NCBI GenBank assembly: GCA_016927475.1
Contig: JAFGMO010000008.1
Span: 1 to 64,000 of the forward strand
Origin: Candidatus Aminicenantota bacterium
GTDB lineage: Bacteria; Acidobacteriota; Aminicenantia; Aminicenantales; Aminicenantaceae
Length of the DNA: 64,000 nucleotides
Direction: 5' to 3'
The translations under genes and the position numbers were made by a program. Position 1 is the first letter of the stretch. The number at the start of each line of letters is the position of its first letter. Below the pieces are notes generated by a model. That model was given only the letters and a program-made list of their open reading frames with translations, was not told where the DNA came from and did not search any database. This document shows positions 35,210 to 44,519 of the stretch, in pieces.

Positions 35210-35974
35210 TCATTTTTTCTTCATCGATTCCGGTTTCTTTTTTGTTTTACCAATCCTTTCCGAACTTTTCTTTTTTTTGATCTTTTTTCGTGGAAGTTTG
35301 ATAACCGTTGTGCCGGCGATTTTGTCGTGCATGGTCAATCCTTCCTTATCCCAAAGAACCTGGAGAAATCCTAAGGTTGCGATAAGAAGGGAAGCCGTGT
35401 AACCGTGGGCCCTTTCAAAAGACTGGTACCATCCCAGACCGGGACGGTGTTTCAGGTCAATCACTTTGAGCCCGAAAAACTTCTTGCCGGGAGTCCTTCC
35501 GCTGCGAGAAAAAAAGAAAGTGAAATAAAGATACGCGATGACGAATTCAAAAAGGATCTCGAACCATTTTTCCATAAGAATAACATCTTCTTCGAAGCGA
35601 TATTGTGACAGATGTTCAGGATATAAGATTTTAAGTTCTTCGATACTCTTGTCTTTGATTTTTTGGAGTTCTTCTTCTTTAAGGTTTTGTTTGAGGATTT
35701 GAAGATATGCTCTTTTGAGAAACCTTTCCGCTTCTTCTTCGTCTGTGGTCATGATAAAGGATCGGTCCTTTTCGAAGGAATCCATGACTCTTTTAATGAT
35801 TCCCGGTTCATTCTTTCGGGATGCCCGGATCTCGTGATAAGCCACATAAATTCCAAAAGCAATCAAAGAGATGAAAAACATGTCCACTGTGAATGCGAAA
35901 AAACGCCTGAAAACACCGGCTTGCTCCGGGTGGGCCTTATGGAGGAATTTTTTTTGGGTTTTTTGTTCAGCCAT
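35210..35974 (-). CDS. RDD-family membrane protein
   Basis: 254 residues with three TM segments: RRFFAFTVDMFFISLIAFGIYVAY near residue 23-45, FEFVIAYLYFTFFFSRSGRTPGKKFFGLKVID at ~140-170 (the RDD hallmark TPGKKxxGLxV), and a third at ~190. The C-terminus is very lysine-rich. RDD proteins are thought to be ion exchangers or accessory membrane proteins; the role here is unknown. A long charged insert lies between TM1 and TM2. It is separated from the peptidoglycan-binding gene by ~115 bp on the same strand. Confidence 0.8.
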   Translation of the reverse strand: MAEQKTQKKFLHKAHPEQAGVFRRFFAFTVDMFFISLIAFGIYVAYHEIRASRKNEPGIIKRVMDSFEKDRSFIMTTDEEEAERFLKRAYLQILKQNLKEEELQKIKDKSIEELKILYPEHLSQYRFEEDVILMEKWFEILFEFVIAYLYFTFFFSRSGRTPGKKFFGLKVIDLKHRPGLGWYQSFERAHGYTASLLIATLGFLQVLWDKEGLTMHDKIAGTTVIKLPRKKIKKKKSSERIGKTKKKPESMKKK

Positions 35975-36248
35975 CTTTCTGTTCCTTCCTATGGATTTAT
36001 GTTCTAAACGGGATATTTAACAGGACAATCCAAAAATCCTTTTTTGCCGGCCAACGGACTTAAGAAGTTTTCATCCAACCTGAATCAAGTATATAGCATG
36101 TGTTACATCTAAGACAAATACCGGCTTGCTTAGTTGATTTAAGTCTATTAAGCTGATAACATTTTTCAGCGTGATATTTTTTTTAGAGACCTTCCCAAGC
36201 ATCCAAGTTTTTTGAACTAAAGGAAAAACTCCATAAGGAGAAAAGGTC

Positions 36249-38051
36249 ATGATAAACATAAATAAACCCATAAAACGTCTAAAGGGTTCACTTCCAAAAG
36301 TCGGCATTCGTCCCGTCATAGACGGCCGGCGAAAGGGCGTTCGGGAATCCCTTGAAAAGCAGACCATAGAAATGGCCCGGAACGCCGAAAAATGGATCAT
36401 AAAAAATATACGCCATGCCAACGGACTTCCCGTGGAATGTCTTGTTGCTGAACCATGTATAGGCGGTGCCGCCGAGGCTGCAGAGGCCGCCGAAAAATTC
36501 CGGAAGGAAAATGTCGGCCTTTCCCTGACGGTGACTCCGTGCTGGTGCTATGGTTTGGAGGTTATGGATGATGATCCGTTGATCCCAAAGGCGGTCTGGG
36601 GATTCAACGGAACTGAGCGTCCGGGGGCCGTTTATCTTGCTGCGGCTCTAGCCGGCTATAATCAGACGGGTCTTCCCACCTTCGGCATCTACGGTCGTCA
36701 TGTGCAGGACCATGGGGATACATCCATTCCGGAAGATGTCAAACGGAAGATAGAGGGCTTTGTTAAAGCAGGCCTGGCGGCGGCCGAGATGAGGGGAAAA
36801 TCTTACCTGTCGATGGGAGGCGTTTCCATGGGGATCGCCGGGTCCGTTGTCGATCCCGGATTTTTTCGGGATTATCTCGGCATGCGTTGTGAATATATCG
36901 ATATGTCGGAATTCGTTCGACGTATCGAGGAGGAAATCTTCGACAAAAAAGAATACACGAAGGCCTTAAAATGGATTCGGGAATATTGTGTCGAAGGGGA
37001 AGATATCAATCCGCAAGAAATACAGTCCTCCCGGGAGCGAAAAGACGAAGAGTGGGAAACGGTAGTAAAAATGACCCTAATCGCAAGAGATCTCATGATA
37101 GGTAATCCCGAACTTGAGCATGCCGGATTCGGGGAGGAATCACTGGGCCACAATGCCATTGCGGCCGGGTTCCAGGGTCAGCGGCAGTGGACGGATCATT
37201 TTCCGAACGGCGATTTTATGGAAGCTGTGCTCAATTCATCCTTTGACTGGAACGGAATTCGCCAGGCCTTTATTTTGGCCACAGAAAATGACAGCTTGAA
37301 CGCTGCGGCCATGCTTTTCGGCCACCTCCTGACCGATACGGCACAGGTTTTTTCCGATGTGAGGACATACTGGAGTCCTGAGGCGATCAAAAGGGTAACA
37401 GAGAAAGCATTGAAAGGCGCCGCATCCCAGGGGATCATCCATCTTATCAATTCCGGATCTTCCGCCCTGGACGGGACGGGAAAGCAGAAACGCGGCAGCC
37501 GGCCGGTTATGAAGCCTTTCTGGGAGATCAAACCGAAGGAAGCGGAAGCGTGTCTGAAAGCGACGCGATGGTGTCCGGCTGACCTGGGTTATTTCCGCGG
37601 CGGAGGATTTTCGTCACAATTTTTAACGGTGGGTGAAATGCCGGTGACCATGTCCCGGATCAATCTGGTCAAAGGGCAGGGGCCGGTCCTCCAGATTGCG
37701 GAAGGGTATACGGTAGGCCTATCGGATGAAGTGCACCGCATTCTCGACCGAAGGACAAATCCCACCTGGCCAACAACATGGTTCGCTCCCAACATTACGG
37801 GTAAAGGAGCTTTTCAGGATGTTTATTCCGTCATGGCCGCCTGGGGGGCCAATCATGGCGCCATAAGCTATGGGCACATCGGCGATATGCTGATCACTCT
37901 GGCGGCGATGCTGCGCATTCCGGTGAACATGCATAACATAGAGAGGGAAAGGATTTTTCGTCCCAGCGCCTGGAGTGTTTTTGGAACGGAGAACCTCGAA
38001 GGAGCTGACTACCGGGCCTGCAAAAATTTTGGCCCCTTATATGGAAAATAG
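36249..38051 (+). CDS. fucI: L-fucose isomerase
   Basis: 600 residues. Near the N-terminus is [20 protein letters not shown], a FucI hallmark. [37 protein letters not shown] (catalytic Glu region), [29 protein letters not shown] (catalytic Asp and metal ligand region) and [15 protein letters not shown] (metal His) match the FucI/AraA family. It converts L-fucose to L-fuculose (often also D-arabinose to D-ribulose), Mn-dependent. AAGGAG precedes the start. No fucose kinase or aldolase is in the window. A radical SAM gene overlaps its end. Confidence 0.93.
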   Translation: MININKPIKRLKGSLPKVGIRPVIDGRRKGVRESLEKQTIEMARNAEKWIIKNIRHANGLPVECLVAEPCIGGAAEAAEAAEKFRKENVGLSLTVTPCWCYGLEVMDDDPLIPKAVWGFNGTERPGAVYLAAALAGYNQTGLPTFGIYGRHVQDHGDTSIPEDVKRKIEGFVKAGLAAAEMRGKSYLSMGGVSMGIAGSVVDPGFFRDYLGMRCEYIDMSEFVRRIEEEIFDKKEYTKALKWIREYCVEGEDINPQEIQSSRERKDEEWETVVKMTLIARDLMIGNPELEHAGFGEESLGHNAIAAGFQGQRQWTDHFPNGDFMEAVLNSSFDWNGIRQAFILATENDSLNAAAMLFGHLLTDTAQVFSDVRTYWSPEAIKRVTEKALKGAASQGIIHLINSGSSALDGTGKQKRGSRPVMKPFWEIKPKEAEACLKATRWCPADLGYFRGGGFSSQFLTVGEMPVTMSRINLVKGQGPVLQIAEGYTVGLSDEVHRILDRRTNPTWPTTWFAPNITGKGAFQDVYSVMAAWGANHGAISYGHIGDMLITLAAMLRIPVNMHNIERERIFRPSAWSVFGTENLEGADYRACKNFGPLYGK

Positions 38052-39033
38052 TCCGGGAAGAATTGTGCCGGGCATGAGAATCATCGATCCTTACCGCGGA
38101 ATAAATCTCAAAAAAACAACGGTTTCCGTTATGGGGACTTCCTTATCCGTCCGCATGTTAAAAAAGCTTGTCAGATTTTTGTCATCCTATTATGAACGTT
38201 TTCCCATTTTTGAGTGTATTGAGATCGAAACAATAAACAGATGTAACGGGAGCTGTACTTTTTGTCCGGCTGGCTTGAAACCGGACAAGAGGCCTTTTGC
38301 AAAAATGGACGGTTCTCTTTTTGCAAAGATCATTGAAGAACTGGCGGCGATGAAATATAAAGGGCGGATAGCTCTCTATTCGAACAATGAGCCTTATTTG
38401 GACGAGCGTATTATTGAGTTTATTGCCGCGTCGAAAAGGGCTTGTCCTCAAGCTTTTGTTTTTCTTTATTCAAACGGTTCCCTTTTGGATCCCGCTCTGC
38501 TTTTAAGGTCGTTTGAGGCCGGTTTGGACCAGATCTTTATCAATCAGTACGGCGGCGGGATGACCTTAAAAGAAAATTTGAAAAATATTTTTAGACAATC
38601 CAAAAAGCCGGGTTTTCGAGATTTTTTTGAAAAGATATATATATTTTTAAGGAAGGATAATGAGCTTTTGTCCAATAGAGGGGGAAATGCTCCGAACAAG
38701 GACATCATCTTTTATAAAGATTTCCTTCGCTATCGAGACATCGGCTGCACTCAGCCTTTTAGAAAGATGGTTGTCAGATCGTCCGGCGAAGTCAGCCTCT
38801 GTTGCAGCGATGTTTATGGTGAAATGATGCTCGGTGATGTCAGCCGGAAGCCATTACTCGGTATTTGGAAGGGAGAAGCCTTTGAGGCCATCCGCCGAAA
38901 CTTAAAAACGACCGGCCGGAAAGGTATTCCGGTTTGCCGCCGGTGTGATGTTATGGACCTCTCCCGGGATTTTCGCATTGTTATGGGGGATTTTTTTTAC
39001 AAAGCGGTTTCTCCCCGGCGGATATCTTATTAA
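38041..39033 (+). CDS. Radical SAM/SPASM protein overlapping fucI
   Basis: 330 residues if started at ATG 38041, which overlaps the last codons of fucI; ATG 38074 is the alternative, and neither has a strong ribosome site. CxxxCxxC in [13 protein letters not shown] (~residue 65), [12 protein letters not shown], and a C-terminal SPASM-like half: [32 protein letters not shown]…CRRCDV. This twitch/SPASM pattern is seen in enzymes associated with polysaccharide and glycopeptide clusters. The substrate is unknown. It may belong with the sulfotransferase/glycosyl region downstream. Confidence 0.85.
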   Translation: MENSPGRIVPGMRIIDPYRGINLKKTTVSVMGTSLSVRMLKKLVRFLSSYYERFPIFECIEIETINRCNGSCTFCPAGLKPDKRPFAKMDGSLFAKIIEELAAMKYKGRIALYSNNEPYLDERIIEFIAASKRACPQAFVFLYSNGSLLDPALLLRSFEAGLDQIFINQYGGGMTLKENLKNIFRQSKKPGFRDFFEKIYIFLRKDNELLSNRGGNAPNKDIIFYKDFLRYRDIGCTQPFRKMVVRSSGEVSLCCSDVYGEMMLGDVSRKPLLGIWKGEAFEAIRRNLKTTGRKGIPVCRRCDVMDLSRDFRIVMGDFFYKAVSPRRISY

Positions 39034-39072
39034 GCTGGAAAATATTGGCTGGGTGCTGTTAAGGGAAAAAAA

Positions 39073-39975
39073 TCACAACAAATAATCCCGGCATACATCA
39101 AGAAGAGCTTTTGCCGCATCCTCATGCATTTCAGGGGAAGGATAATAAAAATTGGTGGACCACGATTTTCCCCTGAGGTCTTTCCGTAGGTCTCCGGGAT
39201 AAACTTTTATTTTTTTTCCGGAGGTTCTGCTGAAAAGTTGCTGGGGACGTCCCCGTTGAGTAACACAGGGAACATAAACGTCCGCATGCTTTTTGATCTT
39301 CTCAACCATTTCCCTATTGACAAGATGAGGAAATTTATTGAGAAGGGTACCCACGGTTAGTAGGCGTTCTTTATATTCAGGCTGCCGTATGGAGAACCAG
39401 AGCAGAATTTTGGGGACATCGATTTTTTTCATTAAAGCAACCATGTTTTTGACATAGTTGCTGCGGGTTTCAAAGATAATTTTTTTTATCCGGTTTCTTC
39501 GAAAAAAGAAGGAAGTGCTGAGGAGCCACTTGTAAGCTTGACGGGCTCCCATCTGTTTTCCATCGCTTTTTCTCCGCAGAAATTCCAAGCCACCGCTCTC
39601 AAAAACGGAGTTGCTTTCACTGCGTCCCGATAAAACCTGGATAATGACACATGCTGCCCCTTTTATTTGATTCCACATTCCGGTTTGATTCAGAAAGAAG
39701 GAAGGGCCGGCCCCTCCGTAACCGAGGTTCAAGACTGGAATCCCCAGATGTTCCTCCATCAGGACCGGATAGGGTTTATCACAAAAACAGCCGAAGGTTT
39801 GGGCCGCTCCCAGACAAATAATGTACTTTCCCTTTATGAGTTTATCGTGTTCCGGCCCCCGCAGCCATAAGCCTGTTTTTTTGTCCCGGTAAAGCTGGTA
39901 ATCGATAACTTCTCTGTCTCTTTTTTGGTAACCTTGATTGGGATCCCAGGCTGTTTTTTGATGTGGAGTCATCAT
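39073..39975 (-). CDS. DUF6473-like (SGNH-hydrolase-like) protein
   Basis: 300 residues. The segment LIKGKYIICLGAAQTFGCFCDKPYPVLMEEHLGIPVLNLGYGGAGPSFFL resembles the DUF6473 family often encoded next to sulfotransferases. GAAQTFG would take the place of the SGNH GDS block, with NLGYGGAG as the G block. No signal peptide. It directly adjoins the sulfotransferase (1 nt between the upstream stop and this start), indicating a two-gene unit. A role in modifying or recognising a sulfated glycan is inferred only from this pairing. Confidence 0.65.
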   Translation of the reverse strand: MMTPHQKTAWDPNQGYQKRDREVIDYQLYRDKKTGLWLRGPEHDKLIKGKYIICLGAAQTFGCFCDKPYPVLMEEHLGIPVLNLGYGGAGPSFFLNQTGMWNQIKGAACVIIQVLSGRSESNSVFESGGLEFLRRKSDGKQMGARQAYKWLLSTSFFFRRNRIKKIIFETRSNYVKNMVALMKKIDVPKILLWFSIRQPEYKERLLTVGTLLNKFPHLVNREMVEKIKKHADVYVPCVTQRGRPQQLFSRTSGKKIKVYPGDLRKDLRGKSWSTNFYYPSPEMHEDAAKALLDVCRDYLL

Positions 39976-39976
39976 C

Positions 39977-40918
39977 TTACCATTTTTTATAAAATTTTAA
40001 GAGGTCTTCTCCGATGATATCTTGAATGGTTGTTTTTTCATGTTCATTCATAATATTCCGCCATGAATGAATCAATTGGCGGCTGTTCCTTTTGAAGCCC
40101 GAAGGAGGATTCCGGCTGGTGTCTTTTTCCTTGATTTGGGTTGTTCGCCTGATGAACCTTTTGACGGTATTTTCAAAAGGAACTTTGGTGAACGCGCAGA
40201 TTTTTTCCATCATGGATTCTGGATGAAGGCAGAAATCTTCGTGCCTTATCAAAAGAAAGGCCTCTGTGTTGCGGGACTGGATGTCGACATATCTTGACAT
40301 CAATTTCCAGAGAAGGGCGGTTCCGGAACACGTTTCATTTTTTGCCCTTTCCCAGAGATCGTCACGAATGTCTTCGGCATACATAGAGCGAAAATGTTGC
40401 TGTTTGAAAAGGGATTCGATTCGGGTTTTAAAATTCAGTCGTTTGTAACTCATATAAACGGCCCCGGGATGCCTAATCATGCAGACGATTTTGGCCTTGA
40501 ATTGTTGGTTGAAATACCCGGATGAAAAAGTAGCGAAAGGATCTTTTAGGCACGTTGTTTTAATGGGAATCCCCAATTGTTTTTTCCATCGAAGCCTTAT
40601 CCAATTCAATCCGCTGCGGCCTCCCCACAAAGCTTTGCTTAAACGTGTCATCCGGCCGTATTCCATCGGCGCGGTGTATGTCCAGGTTGTGTTTAAATGA
40701 ATAATATCGTCAATCATATTTTTGTCCTGATATCCGTCTCCATCCCCGGTTTCATTGATAAAGGGATACCAGTTGTGGATTCCTTTTACGCCAAAATCTT
40801 TGTTCAAAGGTTCATGAAGGTAATGGACATCCTTGGTTTTGGCTAAAGCTTTTCCTATGTATGTTGTTCCACTCCGGGGAAGTCCGCAGACCAGGATGAG
40901 GCTGGAGTTTTTTGGCAT
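39977..40918 (-). CDS. PAPS-dependent sulfotransferase
   Basis: 313 residues. The 5'-phosphosulfate-binding loop is CGLPRSGTTYIGKAL (12-20 region). The 3'-phosphate-binding strand is VCMIRHPGAVYMSYKRLN. LHEPLNKDF and RHEDFCLHPE support the Sulfotransfer family. It moves sulfate from PAPS to a carbohydrate or other acceptor. The C-terminal TQIKEKDTSRN region fits sulfotransferases of glycans. It is upstream of the DUF6473-like gene in an operon, in an island with GT4 and a second sulfotransferase. Confidence 0.88.
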   Translation of the reverse strand: MPKNSSLILVCGLPRSGTTYIGKALAKTKDVHYLHEPLNKDFGVKGIHNWYPFINETGDGDGYQDKNMIDDIIHLNTTWTYTAPMEYGRMTRLSKALWGGRSGLNWIRLRWKKQLGIPIKTTCLKDPFATFSSGYFNQQFKAKIVCMIRHPGAVYMSYKRLNFKTRIESLFKQQHFRSMYAEDIRDDLWERAKNETCSGTALLWKLMSRYVDIQSRNTEAFLLIRHEDFCLHPESMMEKICAFTKVPFENTVKRFIRRTTQIKEKDTSRNPPSGFKRNSRQLIHSWRNIMNEHEKTTIQDIIGEDLLKFYKKW

Positions 40919-40962
40919 TGTTCTTCTAAAAATTGGGAAAAAGTGTCTTTAAAAAAAGCATA

Positions 40963-42072
40963 TTATTGAGATTCCATAGAAGAAAGAGATTCCCAGTCTA
41001 TGTTCCCAACCAACTGCTGCCATTCATATTTTTTGGCTATTTGCCGTGAGTATTCGTTGGAGCAGGGACAGATATTCTGTTCGAGAAGGTCTATGAGCTT
41101 TTCGGCAAAATCTTCATGCGGTACGACAATCAATCCTTTTTGGTCGACACCTTCGATCCCAGAAGCGCCTTTTGGAGTGCTGAGAACGACTTGGGCACAG
41201 GAAAGGGCCTCTAAAATTTTTAGCCTGGTGCCGCCGCCCTTCATCAAGGGAATGACGACAACATTGGCCAGGCGCAGGTGTGACGTTATATCATCTACGG
41301 CACCGGTGGCAATAATATCCGGATTTCCGTTCACCCAGGATGGTGGATTTCGGCCGATGGTCATTAGTATGGCTTTAGGGTATCTTTTTTTAACCGTAGG
41401 CCAGATCCGTTCGATGAGAAAATGAAGTGCTTCCCTGTTGGGTTTGTAATCGTAATTCCCGAAGTAAAGCACGACCTGCCGGTCTTCCAATTGATATAGA
41501 GAAACAAGCGTCCGGTCTTTTTCTCCAGGAGTGAAATACCTCGTGTTAACGCCGTTGGGAAGAAGATAACTTTTAACGCCGTAGTAAAACTCCATAAGAT
41601 CGCAGTCTCCGCTTGAGACCGTTAATACGGCTTGGGCGTGTTTGCAGAGATATGCTTCCGTTTTTTGAACGAGGTAAGCTTTAAAAGGATTATGAGTAAA
41701 TTTGAAGCGGTTGGCTTCAACATTGTGGGCATCATAGACAACGGGAAGACCGGCTTCCCTTGCCTTTCTGATGACCATCATCGTTTGGTAGGGAAAACTG
41801 GCCACAATCATGGAGATGTTTTTTTTATGTAAAAAGTAGTCTAGACCGGATAAAAACGACGGATTGAAAAAATGTCCTGAAGCTCCCCAGTTGGAATAAT
41901 ATTTCCATTCCCCTTCCGGTCCAAGATCCATATCGGAGTTGACCGTTGTTCTGGAAAGCAGCTTGACGGAATGCCCTAATCTGGTAAGAGCTTTGGCGAT
42001 GTTGAGTGTCCGTCTGGCGCAGCCGCAGTTGTCAGGCCAGAGCTGATAAGGACTTGTCAAAAGAATATTCAT
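40963..42072 (-). CDS. Glycosyltransferase family 4 enzyme
   Basis: 369 residues, GT-B fold with GT4 N-domain (CGCARRTLNIAKALTRLGHSV) and GT1-type donor domain: VVLYFGNYDYKPNREALHFLI, IGRNPP, VVIPLMKGGGTRLKILEALSCAQVVLSTPKGASGIEG. The E in 'KILEALS' fits the retaining EX7E region. Such enzymes add sugars to extracellular polysaccharide or lipid-linked glycans. It is on the minus strand 44 bp upstream of the sulfotransferase, so the order is GT4, sulfotransferase, DUF6473-like. Confidence 0.88.
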   Translation of the reverse strand: MNILLTSPYQLWPDNCGCARRTLNIAKALTRLGHSVKLLSRTTVNSDMDLGPEGEWKYYSNWGASGHFFNPSFLSGLDYFLHKKNISMIVASFPYQTMMVIRKAREAGLPVVYDAHNVEANRFKFTHNPFKAYLVQKTEAYLCKHAQAVLTVSSGDCDLMEFYYGVKSYLLPNGVNTRYFTPGEKDRTLVSLYQLEDRQVVLYFGNYDYKPNREALHFLIERIWPTVKKRYPKAILMTIGRNPPSWVNGNPDIIATGAVDDITSHLRLANVVVIPLMKGGGTRLKILEALSCAQVVLSTPKGASGIEGVDQKGLIVVPHEDFAEKLIDLLEQNICPCSNEYSRQIAKKYEWQQLVGNIDWESLSSMESQ

Positions 42073-42302
42073 TGAAAAACAGAAATTTTTTTCCCTATAC
42101 TATTCTGGGAGCAAGTTTTATTCTCCATAATAAGAATAATGAATTATTTGTCAATAATTAAATTTTTTTGATAAATGAATCAAATAAAAGACCGGATTTT
42201 TAGGGGAGACATGGGTACGCATTTTGGTGTATATTATCACGCGAATTTAATCCGTCCGTAAAAATTCACGAAACCGTGACGGTGGTCTTGAGAGTTTTTG
42301 TT

Positions 42303-43244
42303 ATGACCATGCCGAATTTTTTGCTGATTGGCGCGGCCAAATGCGGTACGACGTCTTGTTATCATTATCTGGAACAACATCCCCAGGTCTATTTATCGCC
42401 TGTTAAAGAGCCCATGTTTTTTGTTTTGCAAGGAAGGCAGGATACGCTTGCTCCCAGGATTTCTCGGAGAAACCGGGGAAATGTTTGTTATGACAGGACT
42501 TCTTATGTCAAACTTTTTGAAGGTGTCCGCGGAGAATCCGCCGTCGGAGAGGCATCGGTTCAATATTTTCACAGCTCCCGGGCTCCGGACAGTATCAAAA
42601 AAGCCATTCCCAATGTTAAATTGATCGCCATCTTAAGAGATCCTTCGGAAAGAGCTTGGTCAAGCTATTTGATGTCTCTTCGAAATGGAACTGAGTATAT
42701 TCGTGATTTTTGGGGAGCCGTTCAGGCGGAACTGGGACAGGAGGGATCAAAACTTGCCTGGTGGCAGAAGAGAAACAACATCGGAATCGGGTTTTATTTC
42801 AAGCATCTCAGACGGTATTATGATCGGTTTCAAAAGGAGCAAATTAAAGTCTATTTGTTGGATGACCTCAAGAATAATCCTAAAGGATTCATGACCGACA
42901 TTTTTCATTTTTTGGGAGTTGACATGTCTTTCGAACCGGACCTTTCAAAAAAATACCAAGTGGAAAAACTGCCGGGAGGGCTTTTCGGAAGATGGATGTT
43001 TTCCCTTTACAGCTCGCCTCTCAAAAATTTTGCCGGAAGCTGTCTTCCCGCAAAATTTCGTGATGGATTCCGGTTGAAAATGGAACAGAAATTTTTTAAG
43101 CGTGCTCCCGCTTTGGATCCCGGTGTTCGTCGCCGGTTGGTCAGCATATTCAGGGATGATATCGAAAAATTGGAAAAACTTCTGAACCGCGATCTTTCCC
43201 ATTGGCTGGCTGGTACGGATAAAAGGGGGAAAAATCGGCCATGA
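42303..43244 (+). CDS. PAPS-dependent sulfotransferase (second copy)
   Basis: 313 residues from ATG 42303 (GAGAG upstream); a GTG at 42276 would add nine residues. 5'-PSB loop LIGAAKCGTTSCYHYL at 9-22, HPQVYLSPVKEPMFF after it, and 3'-PB motif LIAILRDPSERAWSSYLMS. This is the heparan-sulfate-like sulfotransferase pattern (AAKCGTTS). The acceptor is unknown. It overlaps the next gene, a methylthiotransferase-like radical SAM protein, by 4 nt (ATGA) and is divergent from the GT4 gene. Confidence 0.9.
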   Translation: MTMPNFLLIGAAKCGTTSCYHYLEQHPQVYLSPVKEPMFFVLQGRQDTLAPRISRRNRGNVCYDRTSYVKLFEGVRGESAVGEASVQYFHSSRAPDSIKKAIPNVKLIAILRDPSERAWSSYLMSLRNGTEYIRDFWGAVQAELGQEGSKLAWWQKRNNIGIGFYFKHLRRYYDRFQKEQIKVYLLDDLKNNPKGFMTDIFHFLGVDMSFEPDLSKKYQVEKLPGGLFGRWMFSLYSSPLKNFAGSCLPAKFRDGFRLKMEQKFFKRAPALDPGVRRRLVSIFRDDIEKLEKLLNRDLSHWLAGTDKRGKNRP

Positions 43245-44497
43245 AAAGAAAGGTTTATCTTTATAACGCAACGGAATGTCCGAGGCGGACTTTGGACTGT
43301 ACCAACATTCGGGATTTTCTTAAAGAAAACGGGCATTTTATCGTAGAAAATCCGGAGGAAGCCGATGATATTCTTCTGTTTACATGCGCGGCTTGGGACA
43401 TGCCTGAACAATATTCTGTAGAGGCCCTAAAAAAATTGAAAACCTACCAAAAAAATTTGATTCTTATGGGGTGTCTTTCCGAAATAAATCCGGAATTATT
43501 GGATATGTTTTTTAACGGCATTAAAATTCCGCCTAAAACACTTCATTCCATACAGAATCATTTTTCACACGAGACGTCTTTTAGCTGCTTCGACAGGGGA
43601 AATGACTGTTCTTCATATCTCAGGCGTCCTTTCGAAATCCAGAGAAATTTAACCAGGATCTCAAGCATTAGGAATATACCGAAACAGCTCTTCAGGTACG
43701 TGAAATCATCCGTATATTTCGGTCCGGTAAGAACGTTTCGAATGGCTTTTGATCTTCTAACACGAAAAAAAGAATATTCTCTCAAGATAGCCACGGGATG
43801 TGTTTGGAATTGTTCCTACTGTGCGGTCAAGTGGGCCATCGGTCGTCTTGTCAGTCGTCCGTTGGAGGAATGTGACGAGGAAGCCCGGGAAGCCGTCCGC
43901 GAAGGAGGATACCGAAGGGTGAGATTGATCGCGGATGATGTCGGGTCGTATGGCCTGGATATCGGGATTTCCTTTGTTGATATTCTCGACCGCTTGACGC
44001 GGATAAATAAGTTTTTCACGTTAAGTTTGGGAGAACTGAATCCCGTTTGGATCCTACGGCATTACGAGCAATTCAACGAGATCCTCAAACGGAAAAAGAT
44101 TGTGTCCCTGGTGGTTCCGGTTCAATCGGCTTCTCAGAGAATCATCGGTCTCATGAATCGGAAATATGATATTGAATCCGTAAAGGAACATCTTTCCGGC
44201 CTTAAGCGGAGGCACCGCTACCTGCACCTCATTACCCATATTATCGCCGCTTTTCCCACGGAGACATCTGAGGAAATAAACAAGAATGTTTCTTTTATTC
44301 GGGATGTTCCCATCGATGCCGGTAATGTGATCATGTATTCCGACCGGCCTGGTACAGAGAGCTCAAAGATGGACGGTCATTTTCCTCAAGAAGAAAAGGA
44401 GCGGCGCATGGGTGAATATTTCCGTCTGCTGAAAAAAAGCCGGTATCAGGCTGAATTCAGGGAAAAAACCCCGTACGCCATTTATTTCACGCGTTGA
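43241..44497 (+). CDS. MiaB/RimO-like radical SAM methylthiotransferase-related protein without TRAM domain
   Basis: 418 residues. An N-terminal MTTase-like domain has Cys at 13, 49 and 78 (TEC, FTCAAW, MGCLSE). That spacing is close to the three N-terminal cluster ligands of MiaB/RimO. The radical SAM cluster is C187-C191-C194 (GCVWNCSYC). LITHIIAAFPTET is typical of the family's barrel. The middle section (~85-175) is unlike MiaB, and no TRAM domain follows, so a tRNA or ribosomal substrate is doubtful. Its ATG overlaps the sulfotransferase stop, which implies joint action. It might insert sulfur in, or methylthiolate, a small molecule or peptide; this is inference. Confidence 0.75.
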   Translation: MKRKVYLYNATECPRRTLDCTNIRDFLKENGHFIVENPEEADDILLFTCAAWDMPEQYSVEALKKLKTYQKNLILMGCLSEINPELLDMFFNGIKIPPKTLHSIQNHFSHETSFSCFDRGNDCSSYLRRPFEIQRNLTRISSIRNIPKQLFRYVKSSVYFGPVRTFRMAFDLLTRKKEYSLKIATGCVWNCSYCAVKWAIGRLVSRPLEECDEEAREAVREGGYRRVRLIADDVGSYGLDIGISFVDILDRLTRINKFFTLSLGELNPVWILRHYEQFNEILKRKKIVSLVVPVQSASQRIIGLMNRKYDIESVKEHLSGLKRRHRYLHLITHIIAAFPTETSEEINKNVSFIRDVPIDAGNVIMYSDRPGTESSKMDGHFPQEEKERRMGEYFRLLKKSRYQAEFREKTPYAIYFTR

Positions 44498-44499
44498 AT

Positions 44500-44519
44500 A
44501 TTCCGCATCTTTGCGGAAT
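44500..44519. terminator. Terminator-like hairpin between convergent genes
   Basis: ATTCCGCA-TCTT-TGCGGAAT is a perfect 8-bp stem with a 4-nt loop. It exactly fills the gap between the convergent stops of the MTTase-like gene and the M56 gene. Neither side has a good U-tract, so it may be an RNA end-stabilising element or a weak bidirectional terminator. Confidence 0.5.

Noticed and set aside
44500-44519. Inverted repeat as an insertion-sequence end
   Set aside because: It exactly fits between two convergent stops, with no transposase or target duplication; a terminator-like role is simpler.
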